This document shows positions 33,000 to 42,373 of a stretch of 64,000 bases of DNA, one piece after another. Made by a program: the position numbers and the translations under genes. The notes below the pieces were generated by a model that saw only the letters and a program-made list of their open reading frames with translations, was not told where the DNA came from and did not search any database. Origin of the DNA: Tetmemena sp. SeJ-2015. Its lineage: Eukaryota > Ciliophora > Spirotrichea > Sporadotrichida > Oxytrichidae. The first letter of the stretch is position 1; each line of letters begins with the position of its first letter. The stretch lies in the NCBI GenBank assembly GCA_027382625.1, contig JAJKFJ010020752.1, positions 248,001 to 312,000 on the forward strand, given 5' to 3'.

Positions 33000-34629
33000 C
33001 CGGAATCTGCAGCGCTCCGTATGCAGTGTCGTCAATCTCTCCCTAGCTCCTTCTGGCATCATTGCCGCGCCATAATTGGCGCTATGGCATGGCTGCACCT
33101 GGCAAGCGGTGCGTGCTCCGGATTACCGCAGGTCGTATATTCTGACGAGACTTAGTCCCTTCGCTTTCAGCCATCGCCGAATGCAGTGTCGCATGGGCGC
33201 CTTCTGCCTCCCACGCTGGCCAGGTCGGCGCAGTGTCGGGGCCCGGGGCAGGGCGACGGCGGGCCAAGGGACCAGGCCGGGGGTATGGTGGCCGCCATAC
33301 GCTCTTCTCCTTTGTGATTCTCTCGTGCACCGCTGATGCCAGTGGCGAGGTCCCGTTCAACCTGCCCAGCCCTGCCGCCATTTCGCCGCGATAGGCGTTT
33401 GATAGCGGGTATGCCTCATAGGCGCTCAGCGAGCCTGGTCCGCTCGGCCGACAAACCCTTGCGCCATGTGCTTCTAGCGGCTCGGTCACCCCGAACTCTC
33501 GTCGCGGGTTCAGTGCGTTCTTCATCTCCATCGCGTTCTCGTGGGCCGTCAGGTGCAGCACTCAGGCCATGCGCCTACCTTGTCAGTCGTCGCCTGACCC
33601 TGGTCTCTTCCATGACATGGGGCTTTGTCTACTCACGGTTTGAATTCGTTCGGGATTCTCAGAGCCATATGGCCGCCTGCGAATTATCTGGTGCGAGACC
33701 GCCTCCTCGTCATCATAGCCTCGGCGGACGACTTGATTCTGTGTCCGCTGTGCGTATCCGTTGCTCGCATTGTAATCTTGGGCGGAACTCTCAGCGGATG
33801 TTGCGCCTGGAGGCTCGGATTGGTCCTCTCTTGATCGACCATTATCAATGCTCATATCGCGAAGCCATTCTGATGCGGTGCTTGCCTCGACCTGGTAGGC
33901 CGTCGCTATCTGTGCGATCGCTCGATTGGGCTCTCTGATTTGGTGGCATGCTCCCGTTCCGGTTTCGTGTGTCCGGCGTCGTGTCAGTCCCTGCGCGAGA
34001 CTGCGTGCGACGATCTTCGCTTTCCTTGCGTCCGCATCAACCCATGACCACTCATTGCTGCTTATCGCCATGTGCGTGTAATTGAAGAGCATTGTTTCGT
34101 GCAGAACGCCCGTCAACGGCGATGGTTCTGATTCTCTCTGGGCTCAGTTTCTTTGGACCTGGCGTCGAACAAGGTCTTTTTGGCGAACTCCTGCCAGCTG
34201 ACGGTGACCGATGGACGTGACGTCTTGCCTCTTATTACCTCTTGTCCATTTCGCAGCGACTCCGATGCGCTCTCTGGGAATAGAGTAAACTATAGCTTTC
34301 CTCGCAGCGACACCCGGCGCCCGTGCCTCGTTCCGGCCGCGCGGCGCGGTCATCTGTGCGGCATGTCCATGTGCCGCTGCTGGTTGTTTTGCGAGCGCGC
34401 GGGCTAGGTGCTGGTGCGCTTAGGGCTTCCGCTCAGCGGCCCTGACCTCCATCGGCTGTCCTGTATGACTCTCCGCTTTCATGCTGTCGATGGCTTTGCT
34501 CCGGTGATCGTTGCTTTTGCCTGGTTACTGCGCCTAGTCTTCGCTGCGGTCCATGCCATGCCCATGCGGGCTCTTGCTCACTCGCCTGTGCGTCTTGACA
34601 GGTGATGAAATGTTGACCTTCCGCTCCGC
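33000..34629. other. Degenerate sequence without recognisable genes
   Basis: GC is still near 60% at 33.06 kb (38 of 60 bases in the line starting 33,061), but no frame on either strand holds a recognisable domain for more than a few residues. A minus-strand frame at 33,082-33,561 has some natural-looking composition (for example SNAYRGEMAAGLGRLNG) but no identifiable family. It is probably alphaproteobacterial sequence with a very high error rate. No RNA gene, repeat or mobile element was seen. Confidence 0.5.
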
Positions 34630-34724
34630 GTCATGGCTAGATGTCGTTTGCGCCAACGGCGGAAAAGATCAGGGCCGCGGGTCTGCCCGAGGCTTTGGCG
34701 CAACGCCTGATGGCAGGGGAATAG
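34630..34724 (+). pseudogene. C-terminal tail of an unidentified alphaproteobacterial gene
   Basis: A short clean frame reads SFAPTAEKIRAAGLPEALAQ, then RLMAGE and TAG at 34722-34724, four bases before the kinase start. Upstream sequence is unreadable, so the protein cannot be identified. It is likely the gene preceding the kinase in the source genome. Confidence 0.4.
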
Positions 34725-34728
34725 GCCG

Positions 34729-34930
34729 ATGCTGCGACCGCATGAGGGATTGGTGATCGACGGCTTCACCCTGGGCGCACAGCTTCACAAGGGCGGCTTC
34801 GCAACCATCTGGGACGTGACCCATCCCGAGATCACCATGCCCATGGTGATGAAGGTACCGACGATCCTGGATGGTCGGATGACGGGCCTACCATTCGTGT
34901 GTTTCGATCTGGGTCGAGCAGTATGCATCA
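34729..34930 (+). pseudogene. Start of a Rhodobacterales Ser/Thr protein kinase (truncated by unreadable sequence)
   Basis: The frame starting at ATG 34729 reads LRPHEGLVIDGFTLGAQLHKGGFATIW, with a glycine-rich loop, and then MVMKVPTILDG with the invariant lysine of protein kinases. This matches the N-terminus of a Ser/Thr kinase conserved in Rhodobacterales. Similarity fades after about 34,890 and the rest of the kinase domain cannot be found. It is useful because it shows that the left-hand genome continues at least to here. Confidence 0.65.
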
Positions 34931-36149
34931 TGCCTGCGCCTGTGTCGTTATGGCCGCAATGCTGCCGCGGGGTCTATTCGCTGAGCGGCTGCATTTCCAC
35001 TTGTCTCCTCTCCCCTCTCTCTGTTCTATACTCTGCTGACCGAACTGTCATTTCTCAGGTGGCTGTAGGTTCCTTCTTCTAAAGCCTTCCCTGGGTCCGC
35101 TCTCTTGCTCGCTGCGTGACCTGATCGAGATCATGGTCCCGCGTCTATGGTTCGAGTGCTCTCGGTGGTTATCTCTTATTCTTCACCGCCAGTCACGGTT
35201 ACTCTCCATCTGGACTTAAGCCTCGTTGGTGAACTTTCTGCTCAAGGCCTCAGTCGGCGAGTACTGTTGCCCTGGTTCGTATCGGTCTGCTCACTCTCCT
35301 TCTTTGGATGACGCTTCTGTTTGCTCGATCTTTCTGGTCGAGGAACTTCCCAGACTCTCCCGTACTTTGGGCATATCCTTTCTCGCGGCCGAGCTAGTAT
35401 CTGCGCTGCCTGCCTCGACGATTTCGCTGCTGCGACATTTTCGCACTTGTCGCTCCTGATCCTATTGTCCTGGGCCTCGCCGCTTTTTCCTTTGGCAGAC
35501 CCTCGAACAATGCTGTAGCGGGTGTCGTCTGGCGCCGGCTGTTGTCGCTCGATCCTCTCGTGCCCAGCGTCTTGGGCGCTGCTTTGCCTCGGGCATGCTC
35601 GGTACATGCTCGCTTGCAAGTCACCTGAAGTGCGCTGTGACTCTCGGTCGTATCCGCTGCTCGCGCATCCCATCGACAGCTGGCTGACAATGGCTCTCTT
35701 GAATTTTATTTTTTCTTTTTTCGGGATCAATCTCTACGTGTGCGGTGAAGCTGACACGACCGCGCCGCATGCTTTAAGCGGCACAGTCTGTTACAGTGTT
35801 CGATCGCTGTCGCGTGTTCTCTTCTTTGTCGTGCGCGTGCTTTCTTCATCTGATACAGATTAAATTCTACCCTGCCCGAGCACGGTTTCTGCTGCATTCA
35901 TACCGCGGCCCACTTGCGTCTGATCATTATCGTCGTCTCGCTGGTCGATCTTTCCCTCTTGAGGGTGAGCAGCTGGGTCTTCTCAGTGTCGTATCTACAG
36001 CCTTTTCTCGCGCTCAGCGTGTCGGCGCCATGTCGCGCGACCGATGCCCACAGGCCGCATCGCCTCGCTCGGGAACGTGGACTCTAAATAACTGGTCACG
36101 GCACGCAATTGACGCTGCATGGGGAAGGCTGCCTTCCTGCCTAAATCCA
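34931..36149. other. Degenerate sequence of falling GC, no gene recognised
   Basis: No coding similarity was seen on either strand. GC in single 60-base lines falls from about 57% at 35,221 to about 40% at 36,241, with a growing excess of C and T over A and G on the given strand. The gradual change, without any gene boundary, suggests unreliable base calls more than a natural element. Confidence 0.5.
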
Positions 36150-36950
36150 TCTGCAATGTCTTTTCCTTCTTTTCTTCTCTTTTCTCTCCTTCTTTTTTCT
36201 TCTTCTACTTTTGGTCCTCCTCTTATTTGCTTTCTTCTCCATCTTTGCATCTGCTTTTTCTCAATTTCTTTTTCCTCCTTCTCTCTCTTCTTCCTCGCCT
36301 TAGCTTCCTTATCTTTAGCTGCTTGCAATCGCATTTACTTCTCACTGCAGTCCTTCATCTATAGCAGCTCAAATTGTCTCTTTCTCTCTCTTCTCTTTCT
36401 TCTTCTTCTTTCTTTTCTTCTTTTCTCTCTTAAGTATATATTTTGAGACATCATTTATTACTTGAGTCACTTCTTTTCTTTTTCTTGTTGTTCCATTTCT
36501 TTTCTCTTCTTTCATTCATCCTTTTCTTTTTTCTAACATTTGTTATAATTGAGATGTCTTTTTTTCTTCTCTTTTTTTTTTTTCTCTTTCTCTCTTTCTC
36601 TTTCTCCCATAAGATTTAGTTATGGAACGAACTTCTCTTCTCCTCCATTTTCCTTTTTTTTTTTTTTCATTTTTCTTTTTTTTTTTTTCTTTCTTTTTTT
36701 TTCCGAGTCAGCTCCATCTGCTCCTCCATCTATCCTCTCTTTTCTTTCTCTTCTCTTCCTCCAATTCTCTTTCCGTAGATTCGCTTAAATTTTCTCCTTT
36801 CTCTTTTTCTTTCTTTCTTTATTTTCTCTTTTTCTTTTTTCTTTTTCTTATTTTCTTTTTTGTTTTTATTTCTCTCTTTCTCTTTTCTTCTTTTTTCTTT
36901 TTTTTTTTATTCCCTATTAACTCCCGGCTCCACTTCGTTGAATGCCCGAT
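36150..36950 (+). repeat. Long C/T-only-like low-complexity tract
   Basis: About 800 bases made almost wholly of T and C in irregular short runs. The line starting 36,841 has 47 T or C-rich positions with only 1 G, and GC is 20%. There is no fixed repeat unit, so it is not a microsatellite. Open frames here are only stretches of Phe, Ser and Leu. A real polypyrimidine tract this long is not expected in either source genome, and an artefact of low-quality reads is the preferred reading. Confidence 0.6.
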
Positions 36951-36955
36951 CACTT

Positions 36956-36989
36956 TTTTCTCTTCTTTCTTTTTTTCGGTATGATCAAG
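36956..36989. repeat. 34-bp direct repeat, copy 1
   Basis: Identical to 37,294-37,327, 338 bases away. It ends in TCGGTATGATCAAG. This copy lies in the low-complexity zone, while the other is within the lysine/glutamate-rich linker of the isoaspartyl peptidase. On the minus strand both encode DHTEKKKEE. Confidence 0.85.
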
Positions 36990-37023
36990 TGGTTCTTTGA
37001 CTTCTTCTTTTCTTTTTACTTCT

Positions 37024-37162
37024 GTTAATCCGTCTCCTCAGCACTCTGTGACTTTTTATTTGCTACTTCTGTGATCTCTGTTACCTTTCCAACCCATCTT
37101 GGATTTCTTTCCTTTAGTTCGATTGAAATTTGACTTATAAGTAGAGCAAAGTCTGAGTGATC
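37024..37162. other. Sequence replacing the C-terminus of the isoaspartyl peptidase; probable join zone
   Basis: On the minus strand the peptidase frame stays open here for another 46 codons to a stop at 37,025, but the residues (DHSDFALLISQISIELKERN and onward) do not resemble the family. The expected TGG motif and following sheet after NLAAGTS are missing. The break in homology at about 37,163 marks the right-hand edge of the join between unrelated sequences. Confidence 0.6.
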
Positions 37163-37888
37163 AGATGTTCCGGCAGCGAGGTTTCCAAACTGGTCCAGGG
37201 CCACACAACCTACAGTACCGAATTTCTTGCCTTCCACAAACATATTTTCTTCTTCTTTCGAGATCCTTCCTACCTTCTTAGGCACCTCTTTTGTTTTCTC
37301 TTCTTTCTTTTTTTCGGTATGATCAAGCTCTACTTTTTCCTCTTTCAAGGCATTTTGGAGGGCCTTCCAGCGGGTTTCGGTATAAAAATAACTCGGGTCA
37401 ACAATGGTCTCTCCCTGCAGTTTGGCAAACTCCTCCGCCCCTTTTCCAATGAGCATTACATGAACTGATTTATCCATTACTTTTCTGGCCGTAGAAATCG
37501 GGTTTCTGATGGTCGTCACTCCCGCAATTGCCCCGGCTTTCAGGATGGCACCGTCCATGATTGAGGCATCCATTTCGTTTTTTCCTTCGTGGGTAAACAC
37601 CGCTCCTTTGCCCGCATTAAAGAGCGGAGAGTCCTCCATGACATGAATGGCCGCCTCTACGGCATCTAAACTTGTGCCTCCCTTTTGCAGGACCGCATAA
37701 CCCGTTCTCAACGACTCTTCCAGCTTTTCCCTGTAGGCTTTTTCCTTCTCGGGACTCATGTTTTTACGGGTTATTGTACCGGCTCCGCCATGGATAACGA
37801 GGGTGATTTTATCCTTGGCAGATTGCCCGAAAATGCTCTGGGAATAGGTGGCAGTAAAAAACAAAGCCAGTAGGACTAACTTTTTCAT
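37163..37888 (-). CDS. Isoaspartyl peptidase/L-asparaginase, C-terminus lost
   Basis: Secreted Ntn-hydrolase that cleaves isoaspartyl dipeptides and asparagine. Signal peptide MKKLVLLALFFTATYSQSIFGQ, then ITLVIHGGAGTITR, the alpha-subunit blocks SLDAVEAAIHVMEDSPLFNAGKGAVF and EMDASIMDGAILKAGAIAGV, and a Lys/Glu-rich autocleavage linker. The nucleophile threonine is in KFGTVGCVALDQFGNLAAGTS. Homology ends there (residue about 242 of an expected 340 or more), so the beta subunit is missing. The loss is most likely due to the chimeric join and not to natural truncation. Confidence 0.85.
37294..37327. repeat. 34-bp direct repeat, copy 2
   Basis: Copy within the isoaspartyl peptidase gene, identical to 36,956-36,989. 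The pair brackets the point near 37,163 where peptidase homology stops. Confidence 0.85.
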
Positions 37889-37907
37889 TTGGTTTGACGT
37901 TTAGATA

Positions 37908-37939
37908 TTGGTACTAAATTACAAGATACTTTAGTTTCT
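37908..37939 (+). promoter_or_regulatory. Bacteroidota-type promoter of the epimerase gene
   Basis: TTGG (37908-37911), 20-nt spacer, TAGTTTCT (37932-37939) resembles the TTTG/TAnnTTTG promoter of Bacteroidota. The start codon at 37951 is only about 12 nt from its end, so the leader would be very short. Confidence 0.45.
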
Positions 37940-37950
37940 CTAAGCATAAA

Positions 37951-38772
37951 ATGAAAACAATTTCAATATTAGGGTGTGGATGGCTTGGTCTTCCTCTGGC
38001 AAGCTCCCTCACCAGGGCAGGATGGTCCGTCAAAGGCTCAACCACCAGGGCAGAAAAAATACCCGAACTTCTTGAAAACAAGATCGAGCCTTTTCAGATT
38101 ACTTTTAATCCTGATCTGATACCGGGTGAAGGTGCCGGCTTTTTTGACTCTCGGGTTTTACTCGTCAACTTTCCCCCGCGGCTCCGGCAACACAGTGAAG
38201 ATTTTCATTTACAGCAAATTGAGGCTCTTATCCACGAAATAGAAAAAAGCACTGTCCGGGACATTGTTTTTATCAGCTCAACTTCCGTTTACCAGGATCT
38301 GAACAGGGAAATGACTGAAGAAGATGCAGACCCCGACCATGTGATCATCAAGGCAGAAAATAAATTATGGGATTTTGCGACGGGTTCAGAAAGAAGGGTC
38401 ACCATCCTGAGGTGTGGAGGCCTGATGGGGTATGACCGGATTCCATGCAAGTATTATTCAGGAAAGAAAGACCTCACCAACGGGCAGACACCCGTCAATT
38501 ATATTCACCAGGACGATGTGGTTAATGCCATCCTTACGGTAATCATCAAAAATGTCTGGAATGACCGCTTCAACCTGGTTGCTCCGGGGCATCCGGTCAG
38601 AAAAGACGTGATGACAGACTGCTCAGGCAAGACCTTATATACTGCACCGGAATTCATAGAAAGTACAAAACCAGAATCCTTTAAAATCATCAGTTCCGCT
38701 AAGTTTCTGAATGCCACCCAATACAAATTCAAATATCCTGATCCGCTCGGGTTTGAATATTATCTGCAGTAG
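37951..38772 (+). CDS. NAD(P)-dependent epimerase/dehydratase-like protein
   Basis: Intact 273-residue protein of the extended SDR group, of the kind related to YeeF. The N-terminus MKTISILGCGWLGLPLASSL carries the nucleotide-binding glycine motif (GCGWLG). FISSTSVYQDLN resembles the SDR active-site strand with Ser and Tyr. RVTILRCGGLMGYDR and VNYIHQDDVVNAIL are the conserved C-terminal blocks. Cytoplasmic, substrate unknown. It lies in opposite orientation to the peptidase upstream and converges with purB, whose stop is 2 bp away. Confidence 0.8.
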   Translation: MKTISILGCGWLGLPLASSLTRAGWSVKGSTTRAEKIPELLENKIEPFQITFNPDLIPGEGAGFFDSRVLLVNFPPRLRQHSEDFHLQQIEALIHEIEKSTVRDIVFISSTSVYQDLNREMTEEDADPDHVIIKAENKLWDFATGSERRVTILRCGGLMGYDRIPCKYYSGKKDLTNGQTPVNYIHQDDVVNAILTVIIKNVWNDRFNLVAPGHPVRKDVMTDCSGKTLYTAPEFIESTKPESFKIISSAKFLNATQYKFKYPDPLGFEYYLQ

Positions 38773-38773
38773 A

Positions 38774-40117
38774 TCAGATACCCACGTAATTAAACGGCGA
38801 GATTACCCTCAGTTCGGCTTTGATCGCTTCTGAAACATCCAGGGTTTCGATAAAGTCCCTGATGGTTTTTTCGGTGATCTTTTCATTTTTGCGGGTCAGG
38901 GCTTTCAGGGCCTCGTAAGGTTTCGGATAAGCTTCGCGTCTCAGTATTGTCTGGATCGCTTCTGCCACAACAGCCCAGTTTTCATCAAGATCAGCCAGAA
39001 TGGCTTCCTGGTTCAATTCCAGCTTGTTTAAGCCTTTCAATAAAGACTTAAGGGCAATAACCGTATGGGCAAAAGGCACGCCCAGATTCCGAAGTACCGT
39101 GGAGTCGGTCAGGTCCCGCTGAAGTCTCGAAATAGGTAATTTGGCAGCAAAGTGTTCGAAAAGAGCGTTGGCAACACCAAGGTTTCCTTCCGCATTTTCA
39201 AAATCGATGGGATTGACTTTATGAGGCATGGCAGAAGAACCGATTTCTCCTTCCTTGATTTTCTGTTTGAAATAATTCATGGAAACATACTGCCAGACAT
39301 CCCTTGCCAGGTCAATCAGGATGGTATTGATCCTTTTTATATTGTCAGAATAGGCTCCTAAGTTGTCGTAATGTTCTATTTGTGTGGTTTTCTGGCTTCT
39401 GTTCAGACCCAGCGTTTCGTTGACAAATTTATTGCCGAACTCCTGCCAGTTGTATTGCGGATAGGCCACATGGTGAGCGTTGAAATTACCGGTAGCTCCA
39501 CCGAATTTGGCAGAAAAAGGAATGGTTTTCAGCAGGTCAAGTTGCGAAGAAAGTCTTTCTGTAAAGACCTCTATTTCTTTCCCGAGTCTTGTCGGAGAAG
39601 CGGGCTGTCCGTGTGTTTTGGCCAGCATCGGTATGGCCGCCCAGTCGCCGGCTAACTCTACGAGCCTTCCCACCACAGCAAAAAGAACCGGCAAAACTTC
39701 AGCGTCCATCGCTTCTTTCAAAGACAAAGGAATAGATGTATTATTAATGTCTTGTGATGTCAGACCAAAGTGAATGAATTCTGAAAACCCTCCGATGCCG
39801 AGGTCTTCAAACCTCTTCTTGATGAAATACTCCACCGCTTTGACATCATGGTTGGTTGTCTTCTCAATTTCCTTGATTTCCAGGGCATTATCTTCAGAAA
39901 ACTCCGTGTATATTTTTCTTAATTCCGGAAACGCCGAGCTATCGAAGTCCGAAAGCTGCGGAAGCGGCATTTCACATAAAGCTATGAAATATTCTATTTC
40001 GATCCGCACACGGTAATGTATCAAACCGAACTCAGAAAAGTACGGGGCAAGGTTTTCAACCTGACGACGATAGCGGCCATCTATCGGAGAGACGGCATTT
40101 AGAGAATTAAGAGACAT
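38774..40117 (-). CDS. purB: Adenylosuccinate lyase
   Basis: Tetrameric lyase acting twice in purine synthesis (SAICAR to AICAR, adenylosuccinate to AMP). Start MSLNSLNAVSPIDGRYRRQ at 40117; a longer in-frame extension to 40183 crosses the promoter region and is unlikely. Blocks: TSQDINNTS, KTHGQPASPTRLGKE with the general-acid histidine, and the superfamily signature GSSAMPHKVNP near residue 285. 447 residues, normal for the Bacteroidota form. Divergent from the aquaglyceroporin gene. Confidence 0.95.
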   Translation of the reverse strand: MSLNSLNAVSPIDGRYRRQVENLAPYFSEFGLIHYRVRIEIEYFIALCEMPLPQLSDFDSSAFPELRKIYTEFSEDNALEIKEIEKTTNHDVKAVEYFIKKRFEDLGIGGFSEFIHFGLTSQDINNTSIPLSLKEAMDAEVLPVLFAVVGRLVELAGDWAAIPMLAKTHGQPASPTRLGKEIEVFTERLSSQLDLLKTIPFSAKFGGATGNFNAHHVAYPQYNWQEFGNKFVNETLGLNRSQKTTQIEHYDNLGAYSDNIKRINTILIDLARDVWQYVSMNYFKQKIKEGEIGSSAMPHKVNPIDFENAEGNLGVANALFEHFAAKLPISRLQRDLTDSTVLRNLGVPFAHTVIALKSLLKGLNKLELNQEAILADLDENWAVVAEAIQTILRREAYPKPYEALKALTRKNEKITEKTIRDFIETLDVSEAIKAELRVISPFNYVGI

Positions 40118-40135
40118 AATTTGTTTATTAAATCG

Positions 40136-40165
40136 CAAAATTAGTAAATTGCTTTTACAATCAAC
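40136..40165 (-). promoter_or_regulatory. Bacteroidota-type promoter of purB
   Basis: On the minus strand, GTTG (40165-40162), 18-nt spacer, TAATTTTG (40143-40136). The downstream box matches TAnnTTTG fully, and the upstream box is a weak match. It lies 19 nt from the purB start. Confidence 0.45.
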
Positions 40166-40185
40166 CTTATTACGTAAATACAATT

Positions 40186-40884
40186 ATGCAAACTTCGACA
40201 TTTATGGGCGAACTTATGGGGACGCTCGTACTTATTCTTCTTGGTGACGGTGTCGTTGCCAATGTCTTACTAAAAGGAACTAAAGGACACAACGGAGGAC
40301 TTATCGCCATCACCACCGCCTGGGCTTTTGCCGTCGCCATGGGGGTGTTTGTGGCTCAAAAATTCGGAAGTGAAGCCGCACATCTCAACCCCGCATTAAC
40401 CATTGCCTTTGCATTTCAGTCGGGAGACTGGTCCAATGTCCTTCTCTTTATTTCCGCACAGATGACCGGGGCATTTCTCGGAGCTACCATCGTCTGGCTG
40501 TTCTATTTCCCGCACTGGCAGGTAACAGAAGACAAAGCCCTGAAACTGGGCGTATTCTGTACCGCTCCGGCCATCAGGCACATTCCCTCCAACCTCTTTG
40601 GTGAAATCATCGGAACCATCGTTTTATTTGTCGGGGTATCTTCAATTTACGGAGAAACCGGCTCAGGACTTGCTCCCTACCTGGTAGGTGTGCTGGTGTG
40701 GGTCATCGGGCTTTCCCTGGGAGGTACTACCGGTTATGCTATTAATCCGGCCAGAGACCTGGGGCCAAGACTGGCTCATGCCATTTTGCCTATCGCCGGA
40801 AAAGGTGGAAATGACTGGGCTTATTCATGGATTCCTGTGGCGGGCCCCATCATAGGCGGAGTGATCGGAACACTTTTCTTCTGA
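40186..40884 (+). CDS. MIP-family channel (glycerol facilitator/aquaporin)
   Basis: Membrane channel of 232 residues with six helices and two half-helices. Both NPA boxes are present: HLNPALT near residue 67 and AINPARDLGPR near residue 187. The Asp after the second NPA and the long LGPR extension are features of glycerol-type channels, so glycerol or related polyol uptake is likely. Intact and followed by xylA, which has its own promoter. No glycerol kinase is nearby. Confidence 0.87.
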   Translation: MQTSTFMGELMGTLVLILLGDGVVANVLLKGTKGHNGGLIAITTAWAFAVAMGVFVAQKFGSEAAHLNPALTIAFAFQSGDWSNVLLFISAQMTGAFLGATIVWLFYFPHWQVTEDKALKLGVFCTAPAIRHIPSNLFGEIIGTIVLFVGVSSIYGETGSGLAPYLVGVLVWVIGLSLGGTTGYAINPARDLGPRLAHAILPIAGKGGNDWAYSWIPVAGPIIGGVIGTLFF

Positions 40885-40910
40885 TCATTTCTTAATTAAT
40901 TTTAAAAATA

Positions 40911-40942
40911 TTTGCAGAATACTTTTTATAGGTGTACATTTG
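40911..40942 (+). promoter_or_regulatory. Bacteroidota-type promoter of xylA
   Basis: TTTG (40911-40914), 20-nt spacer, TACATTTG (40935-40942). This is a full match to the TTTG-N19-21-TAnnTTTG consensus of the Bacteroidota primary sigma factor, 73 nt before the start codon. Confidence 0.75.
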
Positions 40943-41015
40943 ACACTTATAATTCGAAATGTTCAAGTTTAACTGACAAACAGCATATTCTAAAAATAAA
41001 AAAAACTAAACTCCT

Positions 41016-42356
41016 ATGAGCAAATTAACCGTCACCCTGGGTGAAAAAGAGTATTTCCCGTTCATAAAAGGCCCTGTGGCTTTTGAAGGACGCGAGTCTG
41101 ATAATCCGCTTGCTTTCAAATTTTATGATGCCAACAGACTGGTAGGCGGAAAAAGCATGAGAGACCATCTTCGTTTTGCCATTGCTTACTGGCATACCTT
41201 CTGCGGAACAGGTGGTGATCCTTTTGGTCCGGGAACGAAGGCTTTCCCTTGGGATGCCAACAAAAACCCTTTGCAGGCTGCTCATGATAAAATGGATGCT
41301 GCGTTTGAGTTTTTCACAAAAATTGATGCCGATTACTGGTGTTTCCATGATGTGGACATGTCTCCTGAAGGAAACTCCCTTTCTGAATATGAAAGCAACC
41401 TGAGGAAAATGGTAGACTATGCCAAAGCCAAACAAAATGCTTCAGGTGTAAAATTACTTTGGGGAACAGCCAATTTGTTCTCTAACCCGAGATACATGAA
41501 CGGTGCTTCTACCAACCCTAATTTCCAGGTGGTGGCACATGCCGGTTTACAGGTCAAAAACTGTATCGATGCTACCATCGAACTGGGTGGTGAAGGGTAC
41601 ACTTTCTGGGGTGGTCGTGAAGGGTACATGAGCCTTCTGAACACCAACACCAAAAGAGAACTGGACAACCTGGGTAAATTCCTGAACATTGCCAAGGATT
41701 ACGGTCGTAAAAACGGTTTCAAAGGCAGTTTCTACATTGAACCGAAACCAGCTGAACCATCGAAACACCAATATGACTTTGATGTTCAGACGGTGATCGG
41801 GTTCCTTAACCAACACGGTCTGGAGAAAGATTTCTCTATGAACGTAGAGGTAAACCACGCCACTCTGGCCGGACATACTTTTGCTCACGAGCTTCAGATG
41901 GCTGCTGATGCAGGTATGTTGGGATCTATCGATGCCAACCGCGGAGATTACCAGAACGGATGGGATACCGACCAGTTCCCTGTTGATCTGTATGAATTGA
42001 CTGAAGCTTTATTGGTGATCATTGAGGCGGGCGGATTCAAAACCGGTGGTGTTAACTTTGACGCAAAGACCCGTCGTAACTCGACAGATCTTGAAGATAT
42101 ATTTATTGCTCACATCGGCGGTATGGACGTATTTGCCAGAGCCCTGCTTGTGGCCTATGACATTCTTGAGAAATCACCGTACAAAAAGATGCGTTCCGAC
42201 CGCTACGCTTCTTTTGACAGCGGAAACGGGCTGAAATACACCAAAGGCGAACTAAGCCTTGAAGACCTGGTCAAAATCGCCCATGAAACCGGCGAACCTG
42301 CCCAGATCAGTGGTAAACAGGAAAGATATGAGCAAATTCTGAATCAGTACATCTGA
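41016..42356 (+). CDS. xylA: Xylose isomerase
   Basis: Metal-dependent isomerase of D-xylose and D-xylulose, of the class II (about 440-residue) type. Catalytic motif [13 protein letters not shown] near residue 110, metal-binding [15 protein letters not shown] near 245 and the family signature [15 protein letters not shown], then [17 protein letters not shown]. 446 residues, intact. No xylulose kinase or transporter is adjacent, so this is a stand-alone gene with its own promoter and terminator. Confidence 0.96.
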   Translation: MSKLTVTLGEKEYFPFIKGPVAFEGRESDNPLAFKFYDANRLVGGKSMRDHLRFAIAYWHTFCGTGGDPFGPGTKAFPWDANKNPLQAAHDKMDAAFEFFTKIDADYWCFHDVDMSPEGNSLSEYESNLRKMVDYAKAKQNASGVKLLWGTANLFSNPRYMNGASTNPNFQVVAHAGLQVKNCIDATIELGGEGYTFWGGREGYMSLLNTNTKRELDNLGKFLNIAKDYGRKNGFKGSFYIEPKPAEPSKHQYDFDVQTVIGFLNQHGLEKDFSMNVEVNHATLAGHTFAHELQMAADAGMLGSIDANRGDYQNGWDTDQFPVDLYELTEALLVIIEAGGFKTGGVNFDAKTRRNSTDLEDIFIAHIGGMDVFARALLVAYDILEKSPYKKMRSDRYASFDSGNGLKYTKGELSLEDLVKIAHETGEPAQISGKQERYEQILNQYI

Positions 42357-42373
42357 TAAAAGGAATTCTCAGT

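Noticed and set aside
34929..35220. Continuation of the kinase domain
   Set aside because: Beyond about 34,890 none of the catalytic-loop motifs (HRD, DFG) can be found in any frame.
36150..36950. Eukaryotic microsatellite or intron-like polypyrimidine tract
   Set aside because: There is no repeat unit and no eukaryotic gene nearby. The composition changes smoothly from the bacterial left part, which favours a read artefact.
36119..36984. Open frames encoding Phe/Ser/Leu-rich 'membrane proteins'
   Set aside because: They are the direct product of a C/T-only tract, with no start context, no homology and no sequence complexity.
33000..37163. Integrated phage, plasmid or genomic island between the two halves
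   Set aside because: No integrase, transposase, attachment repeat, tRNA or structural gene is present, and the flanks belong to different phyla.
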